A stretch of DNA of 23,065 nucleotides from positions 1 through 23,065 of the forward strand of contig JBEKYH010000014.1 in assembly GCA_049511115.1 (NCBI GenBank), read 5' to 3'. Positions 1 to 7,163 of this stretch are shown here, piece by piece. Within the stretch, counting starts at the first letter, position 1; the number at the start of each line of letters is the position of its first letter. The notes beneath the pieces were generated by a model. It was not told where the DNA came from, searched no databases, and worked only from the letters and a program-made list of their open reading frames with translations. This DNA comes from JBEKYH01 sp049511115. GTDB taxonomy: Bacteria; Planctomycetota; Phycisphaerae; Tepidisphaerales; Tepidisphaeraceae. The position numbers and the translations under genes were made by a program.

Positions 1-326
1 ATGGTGATTTTATCGACGATGCTGGTGCCTGCGGCGGTATCCTCGGACCAGAAACCGCCGCCGTGACCAGTCTGGCTGGTGAGGGTTTCGATGTCCTTGT
101 AGACCATCGAGAATATATCGCCGGTCTTCTTATTTACTTTCGCCGTGACAATGCCGTTGGAGAGGGTGAAGCTGGTCTGGTCCTCGCTCACGGTGACCGC
201 CGCGGCGGGCGAGTTTTGCACGCCAGGGTTGGCTGGGACCGCCTGGCCGCGGGTAATTTCGCAGCAGGTAAAGAAGAATATGCCGAGGAACGCCGCCGTT
301 GCGCGTTGAGCCGAGCCAGCAGACAT
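1..326 (-). CDS. Secreted polysaccharide lyase, probably rhamnogalacturonate lyase (PL4-like), N-terminal fragment
   Basis: The reading frame starts at the ATG at 326 and stays open to the window edge, giving about 108 residues; the rest of the gene lies outside. A GGAGG sequence sits about five bases before the ATG. The first ~28 residues are signal-peptide-like (hydrophobic stretch AAFLGIFFFTCC). The mature part contains FTLSNGIVTAKVNKKTGDI, then a VYKDIETL segment and a GHGGGFWSED segment. That order resembles the N-terminal beta-sandwich of bacterial PL4-type rhamnogalacturonate lyases, which cleave the pectin backbone outside the cytoplasm. No catalytic residues fall inside the window, so the family call rests on this similarity alone. 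Other secreted carbohydrate-binding or lyase families remain possible. Confidence 0.55.
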   Translation of the reverse strand, partial: MSAGSAQRATAAFLGIFFFTCCEITRGQAVPANPGVQNSPAAAVTVSEDQTSFTLSNGIVTAKVNKKTGDIFSMVYKDIETLTSQTGHGGGFWSEDTAAGTSIVDKIT

Positions 327-653
327 GAAATCCTCCGTCGTTTCCGTTGCGGCCAATGTCAGTCAGACGTTGGAGATATGTTGCGCCGACTGCCGTGCGG
401 CGTAATGTCGCCAAGCCTCCTTCCGCGGGAAGCTGGGGCGCCACTCTCATTACTTGCGGTGGATCGGTTTGTTTAGGAGGCTCGATTACCAACGGAGGCG
501 CTATCCCCGATCGTCGTGGGGATTTGATGAAAATCGGAATGACAAGACGCCAATTGAACTTTTCGCGTCAAAAAGCGCAGAGATCTGGCGAACTGAACCA
601 CCACGCAGGATCTTTTTGAGTCGCGCCAGTGCCAAAGTGGCCGAGAGCGGATC
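327..653. other. Divergent intergenic region between the lyase fragment and the putative zinc-site protein
   Basis: This 327-base stretch separates two divergent genes and must hold their promoters and 5' leaders. I see the lyase ribosome-binding site (331-336 on the plus strand, complement of GGAGGA) and a 6-bp hairpin, ATCCCC at 503-508 pairing with GGGGAT at 518-523. No convincing -10/-35 pair or operator stood out on either strand. Open frames crossing it do not resemble known proteins. Confidence 0.4.
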
Positions 654-1205
654 ATGGAAATCCAGACTTGCGATCTCTGCCAGCGTCCCGCAACCTTCTT
701 TTATAGCTATTTCACTTGCAACGCCAGCGGCGGCCAGGCGGAAGCACCGCGGAAAAGTGTACGCTTATGCGCCGAACATGCGGCTCTCCACGCTCGGGCA
801 GAAAGTCAACGCTCACTGGCCCAGATGCTTAAAGCCATGAAGAAACTTGCCCAACAAGCCAAGCCGGTCCAGAGCATTGGGCTGACCATAGCAAGCCCGG
901 ATAAAGAGTCGGCCCAGAACTTCCAATGGGGGATCCAACAGCTTTGTGGCGGCAAATCGTTTGTATCTTCTCCTGAGACCATAGCCGAAAACTTGCGTCG
1001 GGCTGCCGTCAAGGTCCATCTTGACCTGGCCCATATTTCTGCGGCTCAGATGAGGTGGGAGGTCCAATGGAACTCGGACACAACGATCTCAGTTTTGGAC
1101 CAGTGGCAAACCGAAGGCTGGTCACAGCGGCTGCACCGTCTGATCGTAGCCCATAGTTGCGAAGTAAAGGGCTGGTCCGTCGGTCACACCGAGATTAGGC
1201 CATAG
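654..1205 (+). CDS. Hypothetical protein with N-terminal C-x2-C / C-x2-H putative zinc site
   Basis: This 183-residue protein is not recognised. Its N-terminus reads CDLCQRPATFFYSYF and is followed about 30 residues later by RLCAEHA. Cys6, Cys9, Cys39 and His42 are therefore spaced like a treble-clef or zinc-ribbon metal site, with Cys22 as a spare. That pattern, with PAT after the first pair and LC-x2-HA in the second, recalls the small zinc modules of McsA-type and related proteins. The rest is a soluble alpha/beta-looking domain of about 130 residues with no motif I can name and no membrane segment. The ribosome-binding site before the ATG is weak (GAGAGCGG). The gene converges on the next one, with 20 bases between stop codons. 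The metal site and non-random composition favour a real gene, but this is an inference. Confidence 0.55.
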   Translation: MEIQTCDLCQRPATFFYSYFTCNASGGQAEAPRKSVRLCAEHAALHARAESQRSLAQMLKAMKKLAQQAKPVQSIGLTIASPDKESAQNFQWGIQQLCGGKSFVSSPETIAENLRRAAVKVHLDLAHISAAQMRWEVQWNSDTTISVLDQWQTEGWSQRLHRLIVAHSCEVKGWSVGHTEIRP

Positions 1206-1225
1206 TTCTAGATGGATGTCACGTT

Positions 1226-2860
1226 TTAAACTTCCTCCGCGTCGATGGTGTCGCCGGCATCATTGCCGCTGGTCGACCAGTACACTTCGATTGCCTGCAG
1301 GGCTACCGCGTTGTTGTCGTCGCTCGGGCTGCCGGCGATGACGGTGTCCTGGCCGGAGCCGCTGTCGAGTATGGCGCCCCCGTCAGCGCCGCCGAAGAAC
1401 AAATTCTTGCCCGCAGTTTCCTCCAGCGGGGATCCCGAATCATTGCCGAGGAGCACGTCGCCTAGGTCGCCGCCATCCACTTGCTGGATATTGCTGATTC
1501 CACCCGTGCCGGTTGCCGTACCCGTCGGCAGCTTGACGTTGGCCGGCGTGATCTCGCCGTAGAGCGAGACGTTCCCAATATGGTTACCGACGTGGGGGAT
1601 GGCGAACTCAAAGTTCCTATTATGGTTCCAGATGTGGGGGATATTGATCTCCGCGGTGAAGAGCAGGCCGACGTGCGTACTCCCGGAATCCCCCAGGCCG
1701 GGGCCGAAATGGATAGACCGGAGCCCGGGGATTGTGAGCGGCGTACCGTTCTGGTTGAGAAGCTGCCCCAGGAACTGTCCACTGGCCTCGCTCGGGCTCA
1801 GCGTGACATCGTAGGCGTCGATTTGCCCGCTGCTGAAATTGCCGACCAAGAGGTCGCCGCCGACGTCGCCGAACAAACCTGGACCTATATAGGCCAATCC
1901 CCAGGGTGATTGGAGGTTCCCCTTGCAAGTGTCAGACGCGATCAGTCCTAGAAACGTGCCGGCGTTGGTGAACACCGCAACGGCCCCACCCTGGAAGTTG
2001 GGCCCTCGATAGGTTACGAACAAATCTGCATCCAGTTTAGAGCCCGCGCCCAGCGAGAGATCCCGGACGCCATAGGGCACAAACCCCGCGGGAAGAGACC
2101 CAGCGGGAAGAGTAAAGTTGCCCGTGAAGTTGGGGTTGCCTTTGACTTTGCCGTCGGGGAGCTGCACCAGGCCAAAGGAACTATCGAAGACCTGGATTCC
2201 CGGACTCGTCCCCTCGTTGGCGGCGTAGATGTAATCATCACCGTTGCCGGCGGAGTCAACGACGGTGCCGACGGCCAGGCCAGTGTACTCCGCATGGCTG
2301 TAATGCGACGTCGGGCTGTCCGAGCCATTGTACATAATCTCGGCCGGGTTTGTGATGAGGTTCCCATTGGCGTCAAGGGCATAGCCTCCGATGGTGCCTT
2401 GGAGCGTGTCAAAGATGTAGCTGACGGCAATTGGGCTGCCATCAGGCCCTGGGATCAAGAATTCCCCAGGGCGCGTATTTTGGACCAGGCCAGTAGGGCC
2501 GCTCGGTTCGCCGAAGCCGACCGCGGGCACCGTCACCGCCAAGCTCGACTCGTCGATAACCGTGCTGCCGTCGGAGCTGATCTGGTACGCCGTCGCCCCG
2601 CCGGCACCTTGGTCGGCGACGTAGATGGGAGGATTTATTCCAGGGAGCTGTGGGAAGTTTACGTCCCAGGGGTTGACCAGGCTCGGGTCTGTAATCAGTG
2701 CCATCCCCTGCACATTCGACACCAGGTTGGTTTGCACGTAGCTCAGGGCGCCGGGACTGGGCAAGTCCTGTTGGACCGCGACATCGGGCGCGGCCGACAA
2801 CATGACACGCTCCTCAAGCGTCTCAAAAGCCGGTCGGGCATTTCGAGTGGAATGACGCAT
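1226..2860 (-). CDS. Exported TIGR03118-like protein with planctomycete LEPR-XLL-like leader
   Basis: The protein has 544 residues from the ATG at 2860. This start is preferred over an in-frame ATG at 2896 because GGAGGTGG lies six bases before it. The N-terminus carries FETLEERVMLSA, matching the LEPR-XLL-type motif found at the start of many planctomycete surface proteins. The body contains LVSNVQGMALITDPSLVNPW and PIYVADQGAGGATAYQI, characteristic of the TIGR03118 family, which looks like a secreted beta-propeller of unknown function. Repeated GxxxVFDxxxG and LLVGNFSSGQIDAYD segments fit propeller blades. The last ~80 residues (LLGNDSGSP, LFFGGADGG, SGSGQDTVIAGS, then DNNAVALQAIEVYW) resemble a degenerate RTX-like C-terminal module of planctomycete extracellular proteins. 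The location is probably the cell surface or periplasm; the role is unknown. Confidence 0.8.
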   Translation of the reverse strand: MRHSTRNARPAFETLEERVMLSAAPDVAVQQDLPSPGALSYVQTNLVSNVQGMALITDPSLVNPWDVNFPQLPGINPPIYVADQGAGGATAYQISSDGSTVIDESSLAVTVPAVGFGEPSGPTGLVQNTRPGEFLIPGPDGSPIAVSYIFDTLQGTIGGYALDANGNLITNPAEIMYNGSDSPTSHYSHAEYTGLAVGTVVDSAGNGDDYIYAANEGTSPGIQVFDSSFGLVQLPDGKVKGNPNFTGNFTLPAGSLPAGFVPYGVRDLSLGAGSKLDADLFVTYRGPNFQGGAVAVFTNAGTFLGLIASDTCKGNLQSPWGLAYIGPGLFGDVGGDLLVGNFSSGQIDAYDVTLSPSEASGQFLGQLLNQNGTPLTIPGLRSIHFGPGLGDSGSTHVGLLFTAEINIPHIWNHNRNFEFAIPHVGNHIGNVSLYGEITPANVKLPTGTATGTGGISNIQQVDGGDLGDVLLGNDSGSPLEETAGKNLFFGGADGGAILDSGSGQDTVIAGSPSDDNNAVALQAIEVYWSTSGNDAGDTIDAEEV

Positions 2861-2863
2861 CGG

Positions 2864-2871
2864 CCACCTCC
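2864..2871 (-). promoter_or_regulatory. Ribosome-binding site fixing the start of the TIGR03118-like gene
   Basis: GGAGGTGG on the minus strand lies six bases upstream of the ATG at 2860. No comparable site precedes the longer in-frame ATG at 2896. It therefore moves the start inward so that the leader begins MRHSTRNARPAFETLEERV. Confidence 0.65.
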
Positions 2872-3025
2872 CCAGAAGATGTAGGCTATAGAACACCCGC
2901 TTCGCAAAGACGCCCGACCCGAACCACGATCTGAAACCCCGTCGGTTTTCAGGCGAGTTTGCCAGACGTTTCGGTCATCCGAGGCGCGGCATTCGCCTTG
3001 ATTGACGTACTTGAGTCACAATCCC

Positions 3026-3054
3026 ATTCTAAAACTAAGTACAGTGCAGAGCAA
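3026..3054 (-). promoter_or_regulatory. Candidate sigma-70-like promoter for the TIGR03118-like gene
   Basis: On the minus strand, TTGCTC (3049-3054) is followed after exactly 17 bases by TAGAAT (3026-3031). The -10 matches the consensus at five of six positions, the -35 at only three. The predicted transcript would have a leader of about 160 bases before the start codon at 2860. A loose inverted repeat (GTACTT at 3007-3012, AAGTAC at 3037-3042) overlaps it. This is sequence-pattern evidence only. Confidence 0.3.
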
Positions 3055-3089
3055 ATAGGGACTGGAATTCCTTGAATTTCGACTTTAAA

Positions 3090-3163
3090 TCGGGGCGAAA
3101 GGATTTGAACCTTCGACCTCCTGGTCCCAAACCAGGCGCTCTGCCAAGCTGAGCTACGCCCCG
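3090..3163 (-). tRNA. trnP: tRNA-Pro (anticodon UGG)
   Basis: The minus strand folds as a complete 74-nt cloverleaf. The acceptor is CGGGGCG/CGCCCCG, the D stem GCTC/GAGC, the anticodon stem CCTGG/CCAGG with loop TTTGGGA, and the T arm GAAGG-TTCAAAT-CCTTT. Loop positions 34-36 are TGG, which reads proline codons CCN/CCA. The discriminator base is A, and CCA is not encoded (TTTAAAG follows), so it must be added after transcription. C1-G72 at the acceptor end is typical of bacterial tRNA-Pro. The gene lies alone between the MDR oxidoreductase and the TIGR03118-like gene, with no sign of an integrated element at its 3' end. Confidence 0.97.
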
Positions 3164-3178
3164 GGATTAGCTGGTATG

Positions 3179-3207
3179 TTCATACCATCGAAGCGAGATA
3201 AAGCCAA
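3179..3207 (-). promoter_or_regulatory. Candidate promoter of tRNA-Pro with -10 inside a perfect dyad
   Basis: On the minus strand TTGGCT (3202-3207) is separated by 17 bases from TATGAA (3179-3184), each matching the consensus at four of six positions. The 5' end of the tRNA follows 15 bases after the -10, which leaves a short leader of about eight bases. The -10 lies inside the perfect 16-bp dyad TGGTATGTTCATACCA (3172-3187). Weak but well placed. Confidence 0.35.
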
Positions 3208-3230
3208 ACGGCTGGGGCGATCCAACGATG

Positions 3231-4223
3231 TTAATGCGTCCCGCCAACCGCCAGCAGCACCTTCCCCATCGGCCCCGCGGCAAGCCGCGCAAAGGCAGTT
3301 TTGACTTCGCCGAACGGGAAAACCGAGTCGATCAGGGGTTTGGCTTTGTGGGCGGTCAGCAATTCCACCACTTTCGCCCACGCGGACTGAGCCTCCTGGG
3401 CGGTATATGTGCCAACTGCAACCCCGCCCATTTTCAGGCGGCGGAAGAAGAGGGAGGCGGTGTTGAATTGAGGAACCGGGCCGGCGAGGCGGCCGACGCA
3501 ACTGACGCGACCGTGTTCGGCGAGGGCGTCGATCACCACGGACAAATTGGAGCCGCCGATGTTGTCGATGGCCAGATCGACGCGGCGGCCGGCGTTTTGT
3601 TCGATTGCCGCCTTCCGCCAGCGCGGGTCGGCGGGGTCGAGGGTGATGTCGGCGCCGATTTCGCGCAGGCGCGTTTGCTTGGCGGGGTCGCGCGAGAGGG
3701 CGATGACCTTATGTCCCATGGCCTTGGCGAGATGAACGGCGGCGACGCCGACGCCGCCGCTGGCGCCGGTGACCAGGACCGTGCCGGAGGAGGGGAGATC
3801 AGGCCACATGGTGAGAGCCTGGTAGGCGGTCAGGTAAACCAGCGCTGCGCCGGCGGATTCCTGGTCGGACCAGCCGGAGGGAGGAGCGGCGAGGGAGTCG
3901 ATGGGGACGGCGGTTTTTTCGGCGAAGGTACCGGGGGCGCTGACGCCGACGGGGCCGCGCAAAACAAGGCATTTTTGGCCGGGAGAAAAGCCGGTGACGC
4001 CGGGGCCGATGGAAGAGATAACGCCGATGCCGTCGCGGCCGAGAATGTGCGGGAAGGCCGGCTTGGCCGGGTATTGGCCGATGGAAAGATATTTGTCGGC
4101 GGGGTTGAGGCCGGCGTAGAGAATATCCAGGACGACCTGGCCCGCTCCGGCGACTGGATCGGGAATGTCGGCGAGCCGCAGGCTGTCAATTCCGCTCAGC
4201 GAATCCAGCAGCCAGGCCTTCAT
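3231..4223 (-). CDS. MDR-superfamily NAD(P)H-dependent oxidoreductase (quinone oxidoreductase-like)
   Basis: This 330-residue protein has the size and layout of zinc-free medium-chain dehydrogenase/reductases related to zeta-crystallin quinone oxidoreductase. The N-terminal GroES-like domain has GLNPADKYLSIGQYP and HILGRDGIGVISSIG. The nucleotide-binding domain has the Rossmann motif VLVTGASGGVGVAAVHLAK. The structural-zinc cysteine cluster of alcohol dehydrogenases is absent. Such enzymes reduce quinones or enones with NAD(P)H in the cytoplasm; the substrate cannot be read from sequence. It starts nine bases after coxD on the same strand, so it is probably co-transcribed with the oxidase genes, although nothing else ties it to respiration. 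GAGG about six bases before the ATG is a modest ribosome-binding site. It is the last gene of the block before tRNA-Pro. Confidence 0.85.
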   Translation of the reverse strand: MKAWLLDSLSGIDSLRLADIPDPVAGAGQVVLDILYAGLNPADKYLSIGQYPAKPAFPHILGRDGIGVISSIGPGVTGFSPGQKCLVLRGPVGVSAPGTFAEKTAVPIDSLAAPPSGWSDQESAGAALVYLTAYQALTMWPDLPSSGTVLVTGASGGVGVAAVHLAKAMGHKVIALSRDPAKQTRLREIGADITLDPADPRWRKAAIEQNAGRRVDLAIDNIGGSNLSVVIDALAEHGRVSCVGRLAGPVPQFNTASLFFRRLKMGGVAVGTYTAQEAQSAWAKVVELLTAHKAKPLIDSVFPFGEVKTAFARLAAGPMGKVLLAVGGTH

Positions 4224-4232
4224 GTCGGGCCT

Positions 4233-4598
4233 CTATTGCTGGAATGCCATCGTCGCGGCTTCGGTGGACAATTGCGTGTGCGAATTGGCCGCATCGAGGG
4301 GGCGGCTCATGTAGTCGTTTTCAAAACCGCAGATCATGATGATAAGCCAGAAGAAGGCGGAGAGGGAGAAGACCCAGACCATTTTGTCGCTGAGGCGGAC
4401 GTGCATGAAAACCATGAGGACCATCAGGCCCTTGATGCAGGCGATGAGAAGGGCGAGGGGGAGGTTGAGGGAGCCGAGATCAAGCTTGTAAGCCCCGAAA
4501 GTCAGCGCGAGCAAAACCAGTAGAAGAATGAAGACGATGGTGTTGGTCGCCATCGACTCTTCGCGGTGCTCTCCAGCGCCATGTGCGTGTTCAGCCAT
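4233..4598 (-). CDS. coxD: Cytochrome c oxidase subunit IV (caa3-type, prokaryotic COX4 family)
   Basis: A 121-residue membrane protein with three hydrophobic helices, roughly residues 19-38, 48-68 and 75-95. The second helix region reads IKGLMVLMVFMHVR, the signature of the small fourth subunit of bacterial caa3 and bo3 oxidases. This subunit holds no cofactor and is thought to stabilise the core. The N-terminus is histidine-rich (AEHAHGAGEH). It lies 63 bases downstream of coxC, the widest gap in the operon, and has its own ribosome-binding site (AGGTG six bases before the ATG). The family call rests on size, helix pattern and position after subunit III. Confidence 0.85.
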   Translation of the reverse strand: MAEHAHGAGEHREESMATNTIVFILLLVLLALTFGAYKLDLGSLNLPLALLIACIKGLMVLMVFMHVRLSDKMVWVFSLSAFFWLIIMICGFENDYMSRPLDAANSHTQLSTEAATMAFQQ

Positions 4599-4661
4599 AG
4601 TTTCACCTGCAACAACCCAAAGACCATTTAATCCACAGCCAGGTCCCGTTGCATCGGCCTC

Positions 4662-5471
4662 TTAACGAATGAGATATAACAACGGGAACAGGAAAATCCA
4701 GACAATATCGACAAAGTGCCAGTACAGGCCGGTTATTTCGATCTGAGCGTGCTTTCGGGCGGTGTAATAGCCCTTATGGGCGCGCCAGGCCAGCAAAGCG
4801 AAAATGCCCAAGCCAATGATCATGTGAATCGCATGGATCATCGTCATGGTGTAGTAAAACACATAGAACATTTGCGCGTGCTGCATAAAGGCTTTGGCAT
4901 TATTAATGTCGCGGCGATCAGTTGGAACATCCCAATCGGAAGCTTTGAGCGCCTGCTGCCATAATTCGGGGTGGGCAGGCAGCAAATCCGCTTCGCTGTG
5001 AAACTTATCGGCCTCTTCGGCGCTGAGGCCAAAGTCGGGGGTATTGGGAACGAGGTGCTCCTTGAAATCGGTGCTGTACTCGTAGACCTTCACACCCAGA
5101 AACGTGGTGCCGAGGGCCATCGTGGCCAGGAGCCAGACCAGGAGAGTTTTGTTGTCGCCCTTTTTGGCGGCGTGCACGCTTAAGACGACGGTGTAACTGC
5201 TGAAGAGCAGCACGAAGGTGTTGAACAGGCCGATGTATTGCAGAAGGTGATGGCTGGCTTCGGAGAATTCCTTCGTATAGAGCGTGCGATAAAGCATCAG
5301 GGCGGCGAACAGGCCGCCGAAGAAGAGGACTTCGGTTGCCAGGAAGGCCCACATCCCCAACTGGTCAGAAATATTCTTCTGCTCCATGTCGTCGAACTGA
5401 TGCGGCACGTCGGGGTCATGGTGGCCATGGCCGGCGGTGTCGAGAATGGCATGGGAATCGCTCAAAGTCAC
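4662..5471 (-). CDS. coxC: Cytochrome c oxidase subunit III
   Basis: A 269-residue membrane protein ending in GLYWHFVDIVWIFLFPLLYL, the characteristic last helix of haem-copper oxidase subunit III. The first helices begin at LGMWAFLATEVLFFGG, which carries the conserved Glu of this family. Between helices 3 and 4 is a long hydrophilic stretch (about residues 132-190) that looks longer than in minimal bacterial subunits III. The N-terminal tail is histidine-rich (GHGHHDPDVPH). The start is uncertain: the frame opens with GTG at 5471, but GGAG is only three bases before it. A TTG two codons later is spaced better from the same GGAG. Subunit III stabilises the proton-uptake pathway of subunit I in the cytoplasmic membrane. 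It follows coxA by 21 bases. Confidence 0.93.
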   Translation of the reverse strand: MTLSDSHAILDTAGHGHHDPDVPHQFDDMEQKNISDQLGMWAFLATEVLFFGGLFAALMLYRTLYTKEFSEASHHLLQYIGLFNTFVLLFSSYTVVLSVHAAKKGDNKTLLVWLLATMALGTTFLGVKVYEYSTDFKEHLVPNTPDFGLSAEEADKFHSEADLLPAHPELWQQALKASDWDVPTDRRDINNAKAFMQHAQMFYVFYYTMTMIHAIHMIIGLGIFALLAWRAHKGYYTARKHAQIEITGLYWHFVDIVWIFLFPLLYLIR

Positions 5472-5492
5472 TTCTCCGTTTTCTTAGCCCTC

Positions 5493-7145
5493 TTAAGCCG
5501 TCGGGGGAACGCCGGGCACTTCCGCCTCGTTATCGAGCCGCTGATAGTAATAAGGCTCTTCCGTCACAACCGGCGGTTTTTCAAAATTGTCGGTGCGCGG
5601 GGGCGAGGCGGTGGTCCACTCCAGCCCAGCGGCGTTCCAGGGGTTATCCCCGGCGATTGCGCCCCACTTCAAAGACCAGATCAGATAAAACAACGGCAGA
5701 ATGTAGCCGACGCCCATGATGCTCGCGCCGGCGGTGCTCATGACATTCAGCACCTGGAATTCAGGCGGATAAGCATGATAGCGTCGCGGCAGGCCCAAAT
5801 ACCCCAGGAAAAACTGGGGGAAGAACGTCAGGTTGAAGCCGACGAAAATGACCAGGGCGCTAAAGCGGCCCCACCACTCGGGATACATGCGGCCGGTCAT
5901 CTTGGGCCACCAGAAATGGATGCCGCCCATATATCCCATGACAGCGCCGCCGACCATGACGTAATGGAAGTGGGCGATGACGAAGTAGGTGTCATGCAGG
6001 TGCATGTCGGTGCCGAGGGTGGCAAGGAACAATCCGGTCAGGCCGCCGAGGGTGAAGAGGCCGATGAAGCCCAGGGCGTAGAGCATCGGGGTGCGGAGAT
6101 CGACCGAACCCTTGTAGATGGTGGCGGTCCAGTTGAAGACCTTGATGGCCGAGGGGATAGCGACCAGGAAGCTGATGAAGGAGAAGACCATGCCTTCATA
6201 GACGCTCTGGCCGGAGACGAACATGTGATGTCCCCAGACCAGGAACCCGATCACCGCGATAGCCACCGAGGAAAAGGCGACAAAGTGATAGCCGAAGACC
6301 TGCTTACGCGTGAAGCAGGCGATGATTTCACTGACCACGCCCATGGAGGGCAGGATCATGATGTACACAGCCGGGTGACTGTAGAACCAGAACATGTGCT
6401 GGAACAGGACGGGATCGCCGCCGATGGAGGGGTCGAACACGCCGATGTGGAAGAGATGCTCAAGCATCACCAAGACCAGGGTGATGGCGACGACGGGGGT
6501 GCCAAGCAACTGGATGACGCTGGTGGCGTAATGTGCCCAGACAAACAAGGGCAGGCGGAACCAGGTCATGCCGGGGGCGCGCATCTTGTGGACGGTGACC
6601 AGGAAATTAAGGCCCGTGAGGATGGAGCTGAAACCGGCCAGGAAGATGCCGACGATGGTGGTCGCGACATATCCGTTGGCGTAGGTGCTGCTGTAGGGTT
6701 CGTAAAAGGTCCAGCCCGTGTCCACGCCGCCGGCGAGGAGAGCGGTGCCAGCGATGGCTCCGCCGATGATGTAGAGGTACCAGCTCAGCAGATTGATGCG
6801 GGGGAAGGCAAGGTCGCGCGCCCCGACCATCAGGGGGATCAGGAAGTTACCGAGCGTGGCGGGGATGGAGGGGATCAGGAAGAAGAAGACCATCATCACG
6901 CCGTGCGTGGTGAAGAGCTTGTTGTAGGTTTCCTCAAGGACCAGATTGCCCTTGGGAGTCATCAAATTCAGGCGCATCATGGTGGCGGCAGCGCCGCCGA
7001 TGAAGAAGAAGAAGGTGATCGACAGAATATAGAGGATGGCGATCCGCTTGTGGTCCTTGGTGAGCAGCCAACTCTTGATGGAGTAGGCGGCGTTGAGATA
7101 CGTCTCGCGCCGCGAGTAAGCCGGAATGTAGGGGATAGAGGTCAT
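5493..7145 (-). CDS. coxA: Cytochrome c oxidase subunit I, A2-type haem-copper oxidase
   Basis: The catalytic subunit, 550 residues with about twelve membrane helices. It reduces oxygen to water and pumps protons. Visible ligands are His81 and His394 for the low-spin haem, His392 for the high-spin haem, and His257, His306 and His307 for CuB. Tyr261 sits in HPAVY, ready for the His-Tyr crosslink. Asp111 in GARDLAFPRIN corresponds to the D-channel entrance. The usual D-channel glutamate of A1 enzymes (HPEVY) is replaced by Ala, and the motif reads YSHPAV. Tyr-Ser before the His is the hallmark of A2-type oxidases, such as the caa3 enzyme of Rhodothermus. The N-terminal helix begins after TKDHKRI, as in other subunits I. 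It lies 18 bases after coxB and 21 before coxC. Confidence 0.97.
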   Translation of the reverse strand: MTSIPYIPAYSRRETYLNAAYSIKSWLLTKDHKRIAILYILSITFFFFIGGAAATMMRLNLMTPKGNLVLEETYNKLFTTHGVMMVFFFLIPSIPATLGNFLIPLMVGARDLAFPRINLLSWYLYIIGGAIAGTALLAGGVDTGWTFYEPYSSTYANGYVATTIVGIFLAGFSSILTGLNFLVTVHKMRAPGMTWFRLPLFVWAHYATSVIQLLGTPVVAITLVLVMLEHLFHIGVFDPSIGGDPVLFQHMFWFYSHPAVYIMILPSMGVVSEIIACFTRKQVFGYHFVAFSSVAIAVIGFLVWGHHMFVSGQSVYEGMVFSFISFLVAIPSAIKVFNWTATIYKGSVDLRTPMLYALGFIGLFTLGGLTGLFLATLGTDMHLHDTYFVIAHFHYVMVGGAVMGYMGGIHFWWPKMTGRMYPEWWGRFSALVIFVGFNLTFFPQFFLGYLGLPRRYHAYPPEFQVLNVMSTAGASIMGVGYILPLFYLIWSLKWGAIAGDNPWNAAGLEWTTASPPRTDNFEKPPVVTEEPYYYQRLDNEAEVPGVPPTA

Positions 7146-7163
7146 GTGACGCTGTTACCTTGT

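Noticed and set aside
503..523. ATCCCC/GGGGAT hairpin upstream of the lyase gene as a terminator or operator
   Set aside because: Only six base pairs, no T-tract on either strand, and short GC-rich dyads like this are expected by chance.
3090..3163. tRNA-Pro as the attachment site of an integrated element
   Set aside because: No integrase gene and no second copy of the tRNA 3' end were found in the window, and both neighbours look like ordinary chromosomal genes.
3228..4523. A 431-codon plus-strand open frame opposite the MDR gene and coxD
   Set aside because: It crosses two real genes in antisense, and its product is a Gly/Asp/Glu-rich sequence with no fold-like pattern.
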